Assembly: GCA_949987705.1 (NCBI GenBank)
Contig: OX465282.1
Coordinates: forward strand, 42,744,039-42,808,038
DNA from: Thereva unica
Lineage: Eukaryota; Arthropoda; Insecta; Diptera; Therevidae
Direction of reading: 5' to 3'
DNA length: 64,000 nucleotides
The notes under the pieces were generated by a model that did not search any database, had not been told where the DNA came from, and was given only the letters and a program-made list of their open reading frames with translations. A program made the position numbers and the translations under genes. This document shows positions 10,726 through 21,896 of this stretch, piece after piece (positions within the stretch are counted from its first letter, which is position 1; each line of letters opens with the position of its first letter).

Positions 10726-11389
10726 CACAGGCCTACAAAAAACGGGTCATTTTTTCCCCCTTTCAATTTAATAGTCGTATCCTAAGTATTTTTTCGCGCT
10801 GAATCCGAATCCGTTGGCCAAATTGCCCTATCACGTCAGGATTTTGAGCAATCCTAACCTAAAAGTGCCAAAAAGCGTGTTTTTTGCACTTTTGCGCGTT
10901 AAATATCTCAAAACTGAGAAATGATAGGGCAAATCTGACAACGGGATCGTTTTCAGCATGCCAAAATCTACAGAAAACCATATCGAAAGCGTGAAATTTG
11001 AAAAAACTTTTTTTGTAATACTGAAAAGAAAAACTTCTTGGCAACTTCTTGGCGCGAAATCGACGATTTTTATTAACACATGATATCATCGTTTTTCTTT
11101 TCAGTATTACAAAAAAAGTTTTTTCAAATTTCACGCTTTCGATATGGTTTTCTGTAGATTTTGGCATGCTGAAAACGATCCCGTTGTCAGATTTGCCCTA
11201 TCATTCCTCAGTTTTGAGATATTTAACGCGCAAAAGTGCAAAAAACACGCTTTTTGGCACTTTTAGGTTAGGATTGCTCAAAATCCTGACGTGATAGGGC
11301 AATTTGGCCAACGGATTCGGATTCAGCGCGAAAAAATACTTAGGATACGACTATTAAATTGAAAGGGGGAAAAACCTTGTAGGCCTGTG
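10726..11389. repeat. 664-bp foldback element (perfect-looking arms of ~300 bp)
   Basis: The left arm, from cacaggcctac to about 11034, is the reverse complement of the right arm, from about 11091 to gtaggcctgtg at 11389. A ~55-bp unpaired spacer lies between. The arms share long stretches such as gaaaacgatcccgttgtcag. It sits inside the gypsy RNase H. Flanks show no clear target duplication, although a CAGGCC-type end recalls hAT MITEs. ORFs inside it are by-products of the mirror symmetry. Confidence 0.9.
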
Positions 11390-11394
11390 AGTAA

Positions 11395-12161
11395 TCATGA
11401 GAAAGAAGATTGGACAAATTCCTTCTCCTCGGCTGCTGCGAATGAAAATTAGACTTTTAAAATATGATTTGAGCTTAGAGTACATCCCTGGGAAATTTCT
11501 TTATGTTGCAGATATCTTGTCTCGTATTTTTGATACAAAAATGGAGTATCCTCAAATAGAACTTAATAAACTAGTCCACACAATTAATGCAAGTGATAAA
11601 AAGAAATTATGGTTGAAACAAGAGACGGCAAAGAATGTAGTGTTAAGTGAATTAATTAGAATAGTACCAGAAGGCTGGCCTCAAAATAAGCAGAAAGTAA
11701 ATGAAGAAGTTCGATTCTATTGGAAATTTAGAGAAGATTTATATGTAGATGATGGATTAGTTTACTTGACAGGATAATAATTCCTTATAATATGAGAGAC
11801 TATATTCTAGACATGCTTCACCAGGTGCATCAGGGTATAGAATGCACAAAAATGAGAGCTAAAAGTGTGTACTGGCCAAACATAAACCAACAAATTGAAT
11901 CAAAAATCGCACGTTGCGAAATATGTCAAAATTTAGTCATGCCGAGAGAAAAGAACCAATAATACCTCACGAGATACCATCGTATCCTTTTGAGAAAATT
12001 GCAATGGATATTATGGAAATACATCGAAAAAACTATCTGGTCGTTGCAGACAATTTTACTAAATATCCGGAGGTAATACCTCTCAAATCTAAAACTGCGC
12101 AAGTAGTTGTTATTAACTTATAAATAATTTTCGCTACTCATGGCATACCTAGAGAAATAAT
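11395..12161 (+). pseudogene. pol: Gypsy RNase H end, integrase zinc finger and core
   Basis: The first frame gives LLKYDLSLEYIPGKFLYVAD and ILSRIF, the usual end of gypsy RNase H. After a frame change near 11777 come PYNMRDYILDMLHQVHQGI and ARCEICQNLV (the HHCC finger), then IPSYPFEKIAMDIMEI (core, first Asp) and NYLVVADNFTKYPEVIP. A TAA at 12121-12123 interrupts it. The core stops at PREI, where the 3.2-kb TIR element begins, and resumes at 15370. Confidence 0.85.
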
Positions 12162-12883
12162 GGGGCTTATCGCGCAAAACGTAAACGCGAGCGAAACGTG
12201 AAACGTTCAATTTTGGTATCGTAGTAAACGCAGCGGGGGAAAACGTCAAACGTTAATTTCGAAGTTGATTTTTCAGTATGGTGCAAAACGTGCGGCGGCA
12301 GTTCCCCTTGTGTTTGTGAAACGCGAAGTTTTGCTCGCGGCAGTTGTACGTTTCCTAGAGTGTTTGGACTATTTGGAAATATGTTTTAAATAGTTTCATT
12401 TTTAATCTATTTCTCTTAATTCCGCCATAAAGGCATGTATTTTGTTATCAAAAGACCAAAGTTTATTTTTTTTAAATGCATATATTTTTTCAAATAAATT
12501 TATAAAATAAGTTTTGACATGAATATGTCTTATCCCTGGGGTCTATTTGAAAGAATGTGCGGAGACGAAAATCGTTATCATGACTAATTACTGTTTGGCA
12601 TACTTTTAGGATAAATTTTAGAAGCAAATTAAATTTATATTTAATTCTGCATACTTTTAGGTGAAAATATTATCGAAAGATTTCTTAAGGTTAGAAAATT
12701 TTCGAGACATTTCTTTTGACATGAATATTTGTCGTTTTGCCAAAATGACTGTTTCGAGCACATACATTAACAAGAAGCTATGCCAGCAGCTTTTTTTTGT
12801 TCAATCGCTGCGAGTTCTTGTTCCAAGAGTGAGAAAAAGTGTCCAGGATTTTTTACTTTGTGTGAGTTTTTTAAACAGCTTAT

Positions 12884-14496
12884 GGGACCCATCCAACTAG
12901 TTGTCCAAACTGAGTTGTGTAAAAAGTTGTTGTTTTGCCACAAACGCTTCAACTGAGTTAATATTTCAACTGTCAATTCGATATTTTATAGGGAATTTGA
13001 AAGTTAAATGAAATTGTAGACCCGCGACTAAGTTTTATAATAATAAAAATTGGAGAAAGATGATTTTTTAGATTAATTATAATTTTTTTTAATTATTAAT
13101 ATGAATATTTATATTTTTAACTTCCCAGTGTAGGAAGTTATTGTAATCGGTCCGAAAATCGAAATCGAAAATTTCAACGTATTTTCATCTTTCAAGGTCC
13201 CAGGAGCATTTTAAGCAAAAAATTGGGAGGAAGTATGTGTGTGTGTGTATGTGCGTACGGATGTGGTCATTTTTTCCTGCACGATATCGCGCGAACCAAA
13301 ACTGATATCGACTTCGTTGAGGTGTTGTTCGAAGCGTATTAACCGAAATATGATCTGAAAAGAATTTCATGAAATTCGGTACAGCCGTTTTTTTGTTTGA
13401 GCGATGTAAGTGATTTTTGTACCTGCACGATATCGCCCGAACCACGAAAGATATTGATATTTACTTTAGGTGCCGTTCGAAGCGTATTAGCGACAATATT
13501 ATCTGAAAAGATTTTTATAATATTCGGTCCAGCGGTTTTTTGGTTTAAATGACTTAAGTGATTTTTGTACCTGCACGATCTCGCGCAAACTATGAAAGAT
13601 ATCGACTTAGTTGACGTGCCGTTCGAAGAGTATTAACCAAAATATGATCTGAAAAGATTTTAATAAAATTCGGTCGAGCCGTTTTTTTGTTTGAGCGATG
13701 TAAGTGATTTTTGTACCTGCACGATATGGCCCGAACCACAAAAGATATTGACTTACTTGAGGTGCCGTTCGAAGCGTATTAGCGACAATATAATCTGAAA
13801 ATATTTTTATAATATTCGGTCCAGCGGGTTTTTGGTTTAAATGACTTAAGTGATTTTTGTACCTGCACGATATCGCGCGAACTAAAAACTATATCGACTT
13901 CATTGAGGTGCCGAAAAACATTAATACATCAATTTTATATACATTTTCGTCATCCTAATCTTGTAAGTGCGCACATTTAGTTTGACATTTTAGCGAAAAT
14001 ATTTATAAAAAATTGTGACAAATTCTCGGTATTATGCATATATTCTATATTGCCTATTGTTCATTTATTATTAAAATATCCAATCATAATATTCAACATC
14101 CATCATACTGGGAAGTTGATCGTGTGGACCGAAAGGGTCGAACCCACATCCCAACTAGTTCAAAATATAAATTAAATTCTAAAAGTATAAATTATGAAAA
14201 TAATTTAATATTATGTGAACTTTCATAATTTAAATTAAAAATAATGCAAAATAAACTTGCAAAAAAATATTCTTCGAATTCAGGCTTAATTCATCCAAGT
14301 AGTTTGCCAAACTGCAATACACACATTGCAACTAGTTGCCCAAACTCTAGGCCCCGCCCCATAAAATTAAAAGATTTTGATTTATCCCAACTGAAACCCC
14401 AACTGTCAAATCAGTTTGCCAACTGCCCCACACACGATGCGATTCAGTGACAACACAACTCAGTTAGGACAACTAGTTGGCCTGTGGATGAGCCCC
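12884..14496. mobile_element. Inner TIR element nested in the 3.2-kb element
   Basis: The left end (gggacccatcc, then aactagttgtcc and actgagttgtgt) matches the reverse complement of the right end (acacaactcagt, ggacaactagtt, ggatgagcccc). The right terminus GGGGCTCATCC resembles the outer element's GGGGCTTATCG, so both may belong to one family. No transposase is seen. It carries the satellite element 13119-14158. Confidence 0.75.
13119..14158 (+). repeat. Satellite-carrying dispersed element, copy 1
   Basis: Starts aacttcccagt (13119-13129) and contains actgggaagtt (14107-14117) followed by a conserved tail to about 14158. In between are a (GT)n-rich lead (13229-13260) and about four tandem monomers. 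The anchor gatttttgtacc recurs at 13412, 13560, 13706 and 13852, that is every 146-148 bp. Monomers alternate between an A type (cgcccgaaccac, ttacttgaggtgcc) and a B type (gcgcgaacta, cttagttgacgtgcc). Four further copies lie in this window. ORFs crossing it are in repeats and need not be proteins. Confidence 0.9.
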
Positions 14497-15369
14497 ATTA
14501 GAAAAGGGGTGCTTGAGTCGTCCGTCGCGCGATATTTTTGTGTTTTCGAAACGGGGCGGAATCAGAATCGATATCAGGGAATTTTCTTACTACGCAGTTT
14601 GCGGATTGAGTGTGGTGCGGCCGCGGTGCGTTTAGAATTTTTGAAAAACCACAATTTTTTTATTTTGAACGATTTCGTTCCGTGTGTTTGTATTCTGTTA
14701 CATTGTGGAAAAGGATAAGGTGGTTGAAGGGTATGTATTGAAACGAGCCAGATATATATTGTTGTGTGCATTCCTTTCGACCCCCTCCAGGGGTTCTTTC
14801 CAACAGGAACAAGAAGGTGATTTCCAATAAGAACAAGAAACAAATAGACCCCAGGGATAAGACATATTCATGTCTACTGTGCCATCGAGAAGCCATGGCA
14901 CTTCCCGTCTTTTTTTTTAGTTAAATCTTGAATGCACATTTATTTAAGCGAAAATTTTTGATGAAGTTAAAAGTATATTTTCACAAATAAATAAATTGGT
15001 TTATTAATTTAGGGATATATTTTCCACTCTTTCGTCCATTTAAAAAATCCCTTCCTGTACTTCATTAATTATGACGGACACAGCTCGTTCATGGTCATTT
15101 TCACATTATATACAATGCCACGGTGTCCATAATTATAATTCATAAGCCCGTATATTCACTAAAACTTAATAAAAAAGTAACAATTTTGAATTTGAAAGAT
15201 TAAATAAAACTCTGACGTGACTGATTTGTAATTTTTGACAAACATCAGCTGATTTCGAAACCTTTCGAACACAGTTGGATTCACGCGTTTTGCACGATAC
15301 GTTTTCAAGGTGAAGTGAAACATGTAAACGGCGCGTTTCCCAAAACGTACGTTTACAACGATAAGCCCC

Positions 15370-15427
15370 AATATCAGATAATATGCCATTTGCGTCATAC
15401 GAGTTCAAAAAGTTTTGCAAAAATCAA
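15370..15427 (+). pseudogene. pol: Gypsy integrase core fragment after the TIR element
   Basis: Joined in frame to 12161 it reads SDNMPFASYEFKKFCKNQ, the second catalytic Asp region of a gypsy integrase. It breaks off at about 15427, where further inserted sequence starts. Confidence 0.8.
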
Positions 15428-17157
15428 GCCGTTCGGTAGAAAGACGACGGCGATTGCTCTGTACGAAGACTACCGAACTACTTACTTACTCCGAGCAACT
15501 CAAATATCGACATCACTAAAATTTTAAAATTGTATAAAAAATAATAAACATGCTATTTTTTACTAAGTAAAGCGCCTAAAAATCGTAGCAATGAATCTTC
15601 TAACTAATAAAATTTTTCCAAAAAAAAAAAAATCTACATAATTGATTGAGTTATACCGTTTTTCCATTTTCAGCCTGTGAAAAAATTGTTCTCCTAACCG
15701 CCATTTTTTCCTAACCAAAATTTTTCCTAACCAATATAATAAACGCCTGCTTTTAGTTTTGCGAATTTCGAAAAATAAGATTTACGGTTACTTTGTTTTC
15801 ATTCTTTAATTTGAAATAACTTTGTTCAATGTTGGGAAACAGTATTTTTCTATAAGATGTAGTTTTAGAGGAGTTGACTTATTATTTTATAATACAAAAC
15901 AAATGTCTATAACTGTTAATCCATTAAATTAAACGAAACATTTTTGTTGGAACATGTACAGCTATTAGAAGTAATCGTACAGTATTTTTTTTAGAAAAAT
16001 TCATTTTTTTCATTTACATCTCACTAGATTACATGTTTTCATTACAGTTTCTCACAAGAATCCGAACGAACATTTCTCTTGGTACAGTGTAATCAAATCC
16101 GTATTGATAAGTAGAATTTTTCAGTTAATATTTTCATTTCTTTTCTCAAAAGCATCTCATTATAAATTCATAGATCGTTTTGATTTAATGTTGCGGAAAA
16201 ATGTTCATAATTAGCAGAAAAATATTCATTTGTTTAATTTTACGTACGTTTTATTACATTAGCGATACAAAATGTAAACTTTTGAACAAGGTTCTTTAGC
16301 GCCTTTCTCCCACTTTAGCGCCTTTCTTATCCGGCTCTCTAATTAATCAATAATTTAAACACGCCGGGTTCTCTTAAAGCATTTATTTGACTTGACTTAA
16401 AGCATTTATTTGACTAAAGCATTTATTTGACTTGCTTACAATAATCGAGTGTCCGGTGACGGCAAAAGTGGAGGTATCACTGGTTGATAACGGCGAAGCG
16501 ATTTAGAATTTTTCACTTGCCGTGATAACGGCGGGGGCGATCTTATATATCGAATTCCTCTTTGATATGTTGTCCCTGGACTTTTGGAGCATCCATGGAT
16601 CGGAGATCACATCGAGTTTTGCCGCCACAGTTCTTTGTTCATACACTTCATAAAAACAAATCAATTAATGTAAAAATTAAAGATGAAATAAAGTTGGATT
16701 CATACAATCATCTTATTTTTAATTCGATTAATTGTATACATATAACAAAGAACTCAATTTAAAGACAAAACGCATTTAAAGCTCGTCTTAAAAAAAAACA
16801 ATGTTCACATTTCATTTAACGCCGGCAGATCGTACGACTTTTATTTTTCCCTTTATTTTCAAAAATGTCAAAAAATATAAGAATATTGCATTTTATATTT
16901 TTATTTTATATTTCAGAGTTCGTTCCATCTTTCATTCCGAGCCGTCATTATACATTATAGTATGGTTAAAGTGAAAAATTATTGGATTGAAGCAAATGAT
17001 ATATCAATTACAAAACGAAATTGACCAAGAAATTCCAAAAATGTTTATCTTTTACTTTTACAGGAAAAATAATTATGCTATCGGAGGTAATCACAATAGC
17101 GATTATAATAAGGATAAAGATTTTTTTTTTCTTAATAACTGATTGAAACCAAAAAAC
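15428..17157. other. Non-coding composite insert in gypsy integrase
   Basis: No ORF can be assigned. A short inverted pair gttcggtag (near 15430) and ctaccgaac (near 15470) marks its left end. Later there are repeated phrases ttcctaacc (15690-15740) and tttagcgcctttct (16300-16330), and a stretch at 16560-16740 that resembles an LTR or UTR without further support. Confidence 0.4.
16376..16434. repeat. Short tandem repeat, three units
   Basis: The phrase aaagcatttatttgact is repeated three times with short spacers. Confidence 0.9.
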
Positions 17158-17772
17158 CTAATGATATAAAACCCAAAAACAAAAATTGTAAAGGGTTCAG
17201 CGATTGTTTGCCGAAAAACTCAAAACTGGAAACACCGAACTGATAAAACCAAAAATCTATCGAAAAACCAAAAAATTGGTTATGTTCACAGCCATGCTGA
17301 TTCGTGCTGCTGCAGAAGTAAAGTGTTTAATAATGTATTTAACGAATTAAAAATCGCCGTGTTTTTATATCAGTTCTTTTTTAGATTGCGTATTCAACGA
17401 ATTGTAAATTGTCAAGTTTTTATATCAATGATTTTTCAGATGGGATAGTTAACTAACTCTACATCACCGTGTTTTCATATCAATATTTTTTCAGATAGAT
17501 ATGTTAAAAATTTAAATCGCCGTGTTGTTATATCATTTCTTTTTTAGATTGTGTTTTTTGGTTTTTAAATCGCCGTGTTCTTATATCATTTCTTGTTTAG
17601 ATTGCGTTTTTTGGTTTTTAAATCGCCGTGTTCGTATATCATTTCTTTTTCAGATTGCGTTTTTTGGTTTTTCGATAGATTTTTGGTTTTATCAGTTCGG
17701 TGTTTCCAGTTTTGAGTTTTTCGGCAAACAATCGCCGAGCCCTTTACAATTTTTGTTTTTGGGTTTTATGAT
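17158..17772. repeat. Foldback element with ~118-bp arms and internal 53-bp tandem repeats
   Basis: The left arm (ataaaacccaaaaacaaaaa … ccgaactgataaaacc) is the reverse complement of the right arm (ggttttatcagttcgg … gttttatgatatt). Between the arms six units of about 53 bp, each beginning aaatcgccgtgtt and containing atatcatttct and cagattgcg, fill 17350-17670. The element separates two integrase pieces. The ORF across the repeats is phenylalanine-rich by composition only. Confidence 0.85.
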
Positions 17773-17872
17773 ATTACCTTAAATACAACGGGTCCCCGCT
17801 ACCCACAATCCAATAGATTGGCCGAAAGAATGGTGCAAACCATGAAAAATCTAATAAAAAAAACAGTGGGTG
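17773..17872 (+). pseudogene. pol: Gypsy integrase late-core fragment
   Basis: Translates as LNTTGPRYPQSNRLAERMVQ then TMKNLIKK, the catalytic Glu region (NxxAER) of gypsy integrases. It follows 15427 in protein order, so the same gene is probably meant. It ends at about 17872. Confidence 0.8.
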
Positions 17873-18758
17873 TGTGTACTTATGTACACGCATTAGAAGT
17901 TATACTTCTTTGGCGGGATTTTAAGACTAATTTTTAATGTGTACACAAATATTTTATTGGATTCTTTCTATTTTCGTGCGTTGGAAGGTGCAAGCATTAT
18001 GATACCGACACGCTCAAGGCTATCGGTTATACCGTATTCTAATCCTAACTAAAATCACCAACTAGTTGGGTCATTAGGCCTAATTACAATTATTATCTTA
18101 AGATGGGCTTAAGATGCCTCATGAAATTCTGTTAAGACTGGCTAATTTTCTACCAAAACGTAATAAATGTTAAGCTTAATATTCGTCGCAAGTAGATCAG
18201 CATTCATTTACCTGATAATACTACTGGTACTTCTAAGCCTAGCTCACTTCTTTTTTGTTCATTTCAGACTTAGCTTCTGATTGAGGAATTTAGCCTCTCC
18301 TCCACTTTAGTCAGTTGTTACTCAATTAAATTGAGTGGGTTAGGGTTATTGAAATATGATACGAAGAGTTTTATACTAACGACATTAATTTATCGGCAAG
18401 TACAGCATCAACGCTTCCAACGTTTGACTGACAACACTCCGAACCTGTCCAAACACCATCGTTGGATGCTTGACATTGGACATTCGTAGTTCGAGTAGCG
18501 GCCACACAATGCGTTCTACCATCAAACGTCCAACGTTGGAAACTGCTCATAGCATCGTTTAGAGCCGGCTTTAGCTGAGAACTAGGATATGTAATTTATT
18601 TCCCTCCATAGTCTCTGGGTAAAAACCAACTCACCCATGGACATCGTGAACGGACTTTGGCTACGAATTTTCATATGCTCATATAATAATAAACTTAATA
18701 GCTAAAGGATTGGAGTTGCAATGCTTCCTTCCTCTACACCTTTGTCTATATCGTTCGC
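17873..18758. other. Non-coding region with a half copy of a CTTAAGATG MITE
   Basis: At 18074-18195 one arm of a foldback family occurs (taggcctaattacaat, cttaagatgggcttaagatg, ggctaattttctaccaaaac); the full palindromic form is at 50928-51131. At 18410-18545 ccaacgtttga and tcaaacgtccaacgttgg form a weak inverted arrangement. No gene is seen. Confidence 0.6.
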
Positions 18759-18946
18759 AGGCCGTATCAGAACATCAAAATTGGCAGCGTGCAGTAAATT
18801 TGGGCATGAGATAAAAATGCAGCACGCTGCAATCAAAAGTATTTCAATTGGCTGAGGCTGGTAAAATGACAAGCAAAGCAGCGTGCTACATGTTCATATC
18901 ATGTCAGCGTACTGCAAGCTGCATATTTGAGGTTCTGATAGGGCCT
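18759..18946. repeat. 188-bp MITE with 21-bp TIRs
   Basis: The terminus aggccgtatcagaacatcaa at 18759 is matched by the reverse complement of ttgaggttctgatagggcct ending at 18946, with two mismatches. Inside, cagcgtgcagta and gcagcgtgcta give further partial symmetry. No clear target duplication. Confidence 0.8.
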
Positions 18947-19439
18947 CCAGCAAACCCATCGTAGCTACAGGCCTGGAAGTAGCCGGTGCCGATCCTACAT
19001 TTGCTTGAATGGAGGACATTTCTCGTGTAATAACATAGTGGAGCCAAGTTTTTTAGTTCATTGTTTTAATTCAATCACTGAAACACTAATCACTGGTAAT
19101 CCAGATGCAGGAAAAAGTGATAAAATACAATATTTTGCCACTTTTTACGAGTTAAAAACTTGGCGAGTCTATGATATTACACTACGAGTTAGAGAAATTT
19201 CCTTCCATTCAGTAAAACCCCTCACCCACAAACAGCACACAATAAACACTACGAATCTTCATGCCCACGAAAAAACAATTGCAAAAATGGATATTTATAG
19301 CCTTATGACACTGGCTTCATCGAAGGCTGAAAATACTGCCTTGGCTAGGCTGAAAACTGAAAGAAAAAATTCAAAGGAGATTTTCCCATATGTAAGAGTG
19401 AGAGGAATATACTCAAACTTTTCTCGGCTGAATTTTAAG

Positions 19440-19553
19440 TGTTATAAAAAGTCTAGAAAACTGTTATAAAAAGCATAGGAAAAGAATGAAATTCATGTTC
19501 TTTTTCTATGCTTTTTATAACAGTTTGCTACATCTCTAGACTTTTTATAACAG
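19440..19553. repeat. Hairpin of repeated CTGTTATAAAAAG units
   Basis: gttataaaaagtctaga and ctgttataaaaagcatag are answered by ctatgctttttataacag and tctagactttttataac on the other side of a short loop near 19490. An RNA from either strand would form a long stem. Confidence 0.85.
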
Positions 19554-20337
19554 TGAGTGAGAATCAAAATAAATTGAAGTAATAAATTGAAACAATTATA
19601 ATTGAAGTGAGAATAAATAATATTTTATTGAAGGGTAAATTTTTAGAATTGGGGCTCCGGAGTAAAATCGCTCCAAACAATTTTTGATGTGTTTAGTATG
19701 ATTTTTAATTGCCCCAAAGTAATTTCAAATCGTGGGAGACATACACGTATTTTTGTTATTGCAACGGGCGGGTGCGCGTTGCGAATTGGGGGAGTCCAAA
19801 AAAATATATTTTTTTTATTTTTTTATATATATGTAGTTGTTGAAGTATTTTTGAAAATATTTGAAGATATTGTTTTACTCTGGAGGACTCAGGTCAAACA
19901 AGATTTTTTAATGAGGAAGTAGCAAATTGAAAGGAAGAGAACAAAGAATTTAATTTACCTGAAGTTGACCATGTTTAATATTAAATACAATAAATTTAAA
20001 TTAATTTAATTTTAATCATAATAAATTTGAATATTTCAAATATTTCCAACGGATTTCTTCTCCCCTTAACAACCATCTGTTATAATAATCAGATAATCGT
20101 TCTTACTCTCACATGCTATCTCTGTCCCACAGTATAACGGATTTCGTCATTTTCAGCCTAGCCAAGGCAGCATTTTCAGCCTACGATAAAGCCAGTGTCA
20201 TAAGGCTATTAGCTGATGACTTGAACATGAAATTTATTTCCCTCCATAGCCTCAGCATAAAAACCCCCTCACCCCTTCGACATCGTGAACCGGCATCGGC
20301 TGCGAGTTTCATATGCCCATAGTAATCGCGGTATTTA

Positions 20338-20526
20338 GAAACAAGGTAATGTAAAAGACTGTATACCGTATACGGTGTTTTAGTGCTGATGTCACGTGGG
20401 GGACACTTCTCATATAAAATCGAAGCTGTTGTTGTTGTTGTTTCAGCATTACGGCTGACGTCAGCAGGCGCCCATTTTTTACGGTATTCGAAGCTGGCGT
20501 CGCTTTTACATTACCTTCGTTTGCTG
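20338..20526. repeat. Short foldback element
   Basis: aaggtaatgtaaaagac near 20343 is matched by gcttttacattacctt near 20507. The interior has a perfect CRE-like palindrome ctgacgtcag near 20454 and a (GTT)n run. Confidence 0.65.
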
Positions 20527-21159
20527 TATACCGTGCATAATGCGTTGCGTTGCGAATTCGTCAAAATTCACTCTCATAATATTTTTCAAAACGCGCCTAA
20601 AGAAGTATAACTTCAAAAATGTAAAGTAAAGGAAAATTGTGGTTGGTATTGTTAGAATTTAGAAATTTTTTTAAATTTCGTATGAAAATCGCCAGCTGAG
20701 TTTCTATTAAACAGAAAAACAAGATAAGTGATACCAGGGAATAGTAGAAATTTCTATACACAAAATACCAAACGAACAAAACAAGAACTAAAAGATAAAC
20801 AGTTAATGCCAAAAATGTTACTACCATAGACACACAAAATCGGAAAAACAATTTGAGAAGAACGAACTAGTTTGGATTAGGAATCTGAGATTATGGGAAA
20901 AGGTACAATAGCAGCGAAGCACACTACCCCACGATCATACAATATACAGTATGATGACCGAAGATGGAATAAACTGTCTTCTTACAAAATAGTTATACGT
21001 TTAGCACTAGTGGGAAATTGACTAGTATCAGAACTGGTGACAAAGTAATCCTGAGAGAAGCTAGTTTAAATAACTATAATAGTTGCAAATCCATAAGATT
21101 TTTCTAGTGCATTTGTTTTTCCTGAACATTAGCAAACAAACATTTCCTCCGTATTTCGT
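20527..21159. other. Non-coding, no assigned content
   Basis: AT-rich sequence without a recognisable gene. The phrase aaagaagtataacttcaaaa near 20598 also occurs, in variant form, near 17903 (opposite strand) and 25417. Confidence 0.5.
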
Positions 21160-21738
21160 TCGCTACACTAAAGCGGGTGTTCGAATTCGTATTGTTCGTG
21201 TTGAAGCGCCATCGCCGTTGATAAACTGTGAAGCGACTTATTTAGAAATTCCAAAGCTTTCCGGAGATATTAGCAAAACTAATCAATATAAAGTACTTGT
21301 CACACTTGACCAAAAAAACAAATTTTGCGGTATCTACTCGAAAGCACGATTTTTTAATATTATAAAAATTTTTCAAATTATATTGTCGCTAATACGCTTC
21401 GAACGGCACCTCAAGTAAGTCGATATCTTTTGTGGTCCGGGCGATATCGCGCAGGTACAAAAATCACTTATGTCGTTTTTTTGTCGAAACGACATAATTT
21501 TATAAAAATCTTTCCAGATCATATTTCCGTTAATACGCTTCTAACGACACCTCAACGAAGTCGTTATCATTTTTAGTTCGCGCGATATCGTGCAGGAAAA
21601 AATGACCCCATACGTACGCACACACACACATACTTCCACCCAAATTTTTGCTTAAAATGCTCTTGGGACCTTGAAAAATTAAAATACGTTGAAAATTTCG
21701 ATTTCGATTTTCGGACCGATTACAATAACTTCCCTATA
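21160..21738 (-). repeat. Satellite-carrying dispersed element, copy 2
   Basis: Reverse-oriented relative to copy 1. It ends with tcggaccgattacaataac and ttccctatactggg near 21735. It has two monomers with gcgatatcgcgcagg and cggcacctcaagtaagtcg, then the (AC)n tract near 21618. The left part (gatattagcaaaact near 21268) is shared with copy 3, so the family extends beyond the tandem monomers. Confidence 0.85.
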
Positions 21739-21896
21739 CTGGGATGTTAAAAAAAAACAGAATGAAATCGAAGGACGAACTTTGCTTTTTCAAACCTTGA
21801 TAGGGAAAGATAAGTATGTATATAAAGAAAGAAATTAAGATAGTGTAGCAAGATAAGTTTAAGATTAAGATAGTTTTGAATTAAGAGCTCTAATTT

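Larger units (their letters stand above)
12516..14874. repeat. 34-bp perfect inverted pair inside the 3.2-kb element
   Basis: The 34 bases at 12516-12549 (containing gtcttatccctggggtc) recur as a perfect reverse complement at 14841-14874. They lie inside the outer element and outside the inner TIR element, so they are probably subterminal arms of the outer element or traces of another insertion. Confidence 0.85.
12162..15369. mobile_element. 3.2-kb TIR DNA element with AAT target duplication
   Basis: Ends are ggggcttatcg at 12162-12172 and cgataagcccc at 15359-15369, and both subterminal regions are rich in AAACGT motifs. Target AAT is present at 12159-12161 and 15370-15372. Removing the element with one AAT restores the gypsy integrase frame from PREI to SDNMPFASYEFKKF, which fixes the boundaries. 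A 3-bp duplication suggests a PIF/Harbinger-like mechanism, though those usually target TWA. No transposase is seen inside, so the element is non-autonomous and swollen by later insertions. Confidence 0.85.
10618..17872 (+). mobile_element. Second Ty3/Gypsy element, pol 3' part, split by nested insertions
   Basis: Four separate pieces (10618-10725, 11395-12161, 15370-15427, 17773-17872) read successively as RNase H, integrase zinc finger, integrase core and the late core. They are spaced by a foldback, a 3.2-kb TIR element and a 2.3-kb composite insert. The order and reading frames show one gypsy pol gene, distinct from the errantivirus at the left. No Env is seen. Its 3' LTR may be at 24958-25237, but a link cannot be proven. 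Confidence 0.75.
18593..20325. repeat. Direct and inverted repeat set
   Basis: The ~95 bp at 18593-18685 (tttatttccctccatag … gacatcgtgaac) recurs in direct order at 20226-20325. A second block at 19287-19355 (tagccttatgacactggctt … gctgaaaactg) recurs as a reverse complement at 20147-20215. The arrangement suggests a decayed multi-part element. Predicted peptides across it do not match any family I know. Confidence 0.75.

Noticed and set aside
10859..11294. Two mirrored ORFs of 80-100 codons
   Set aside because: Each lies in an arm of the foldback and is the mirror of the other; no independent support.
16562..16762. LTR end or coding exon with HRVLPPQFFV
   Set aside because: No second copy, no primer site or polypurine tract, and no protein match.
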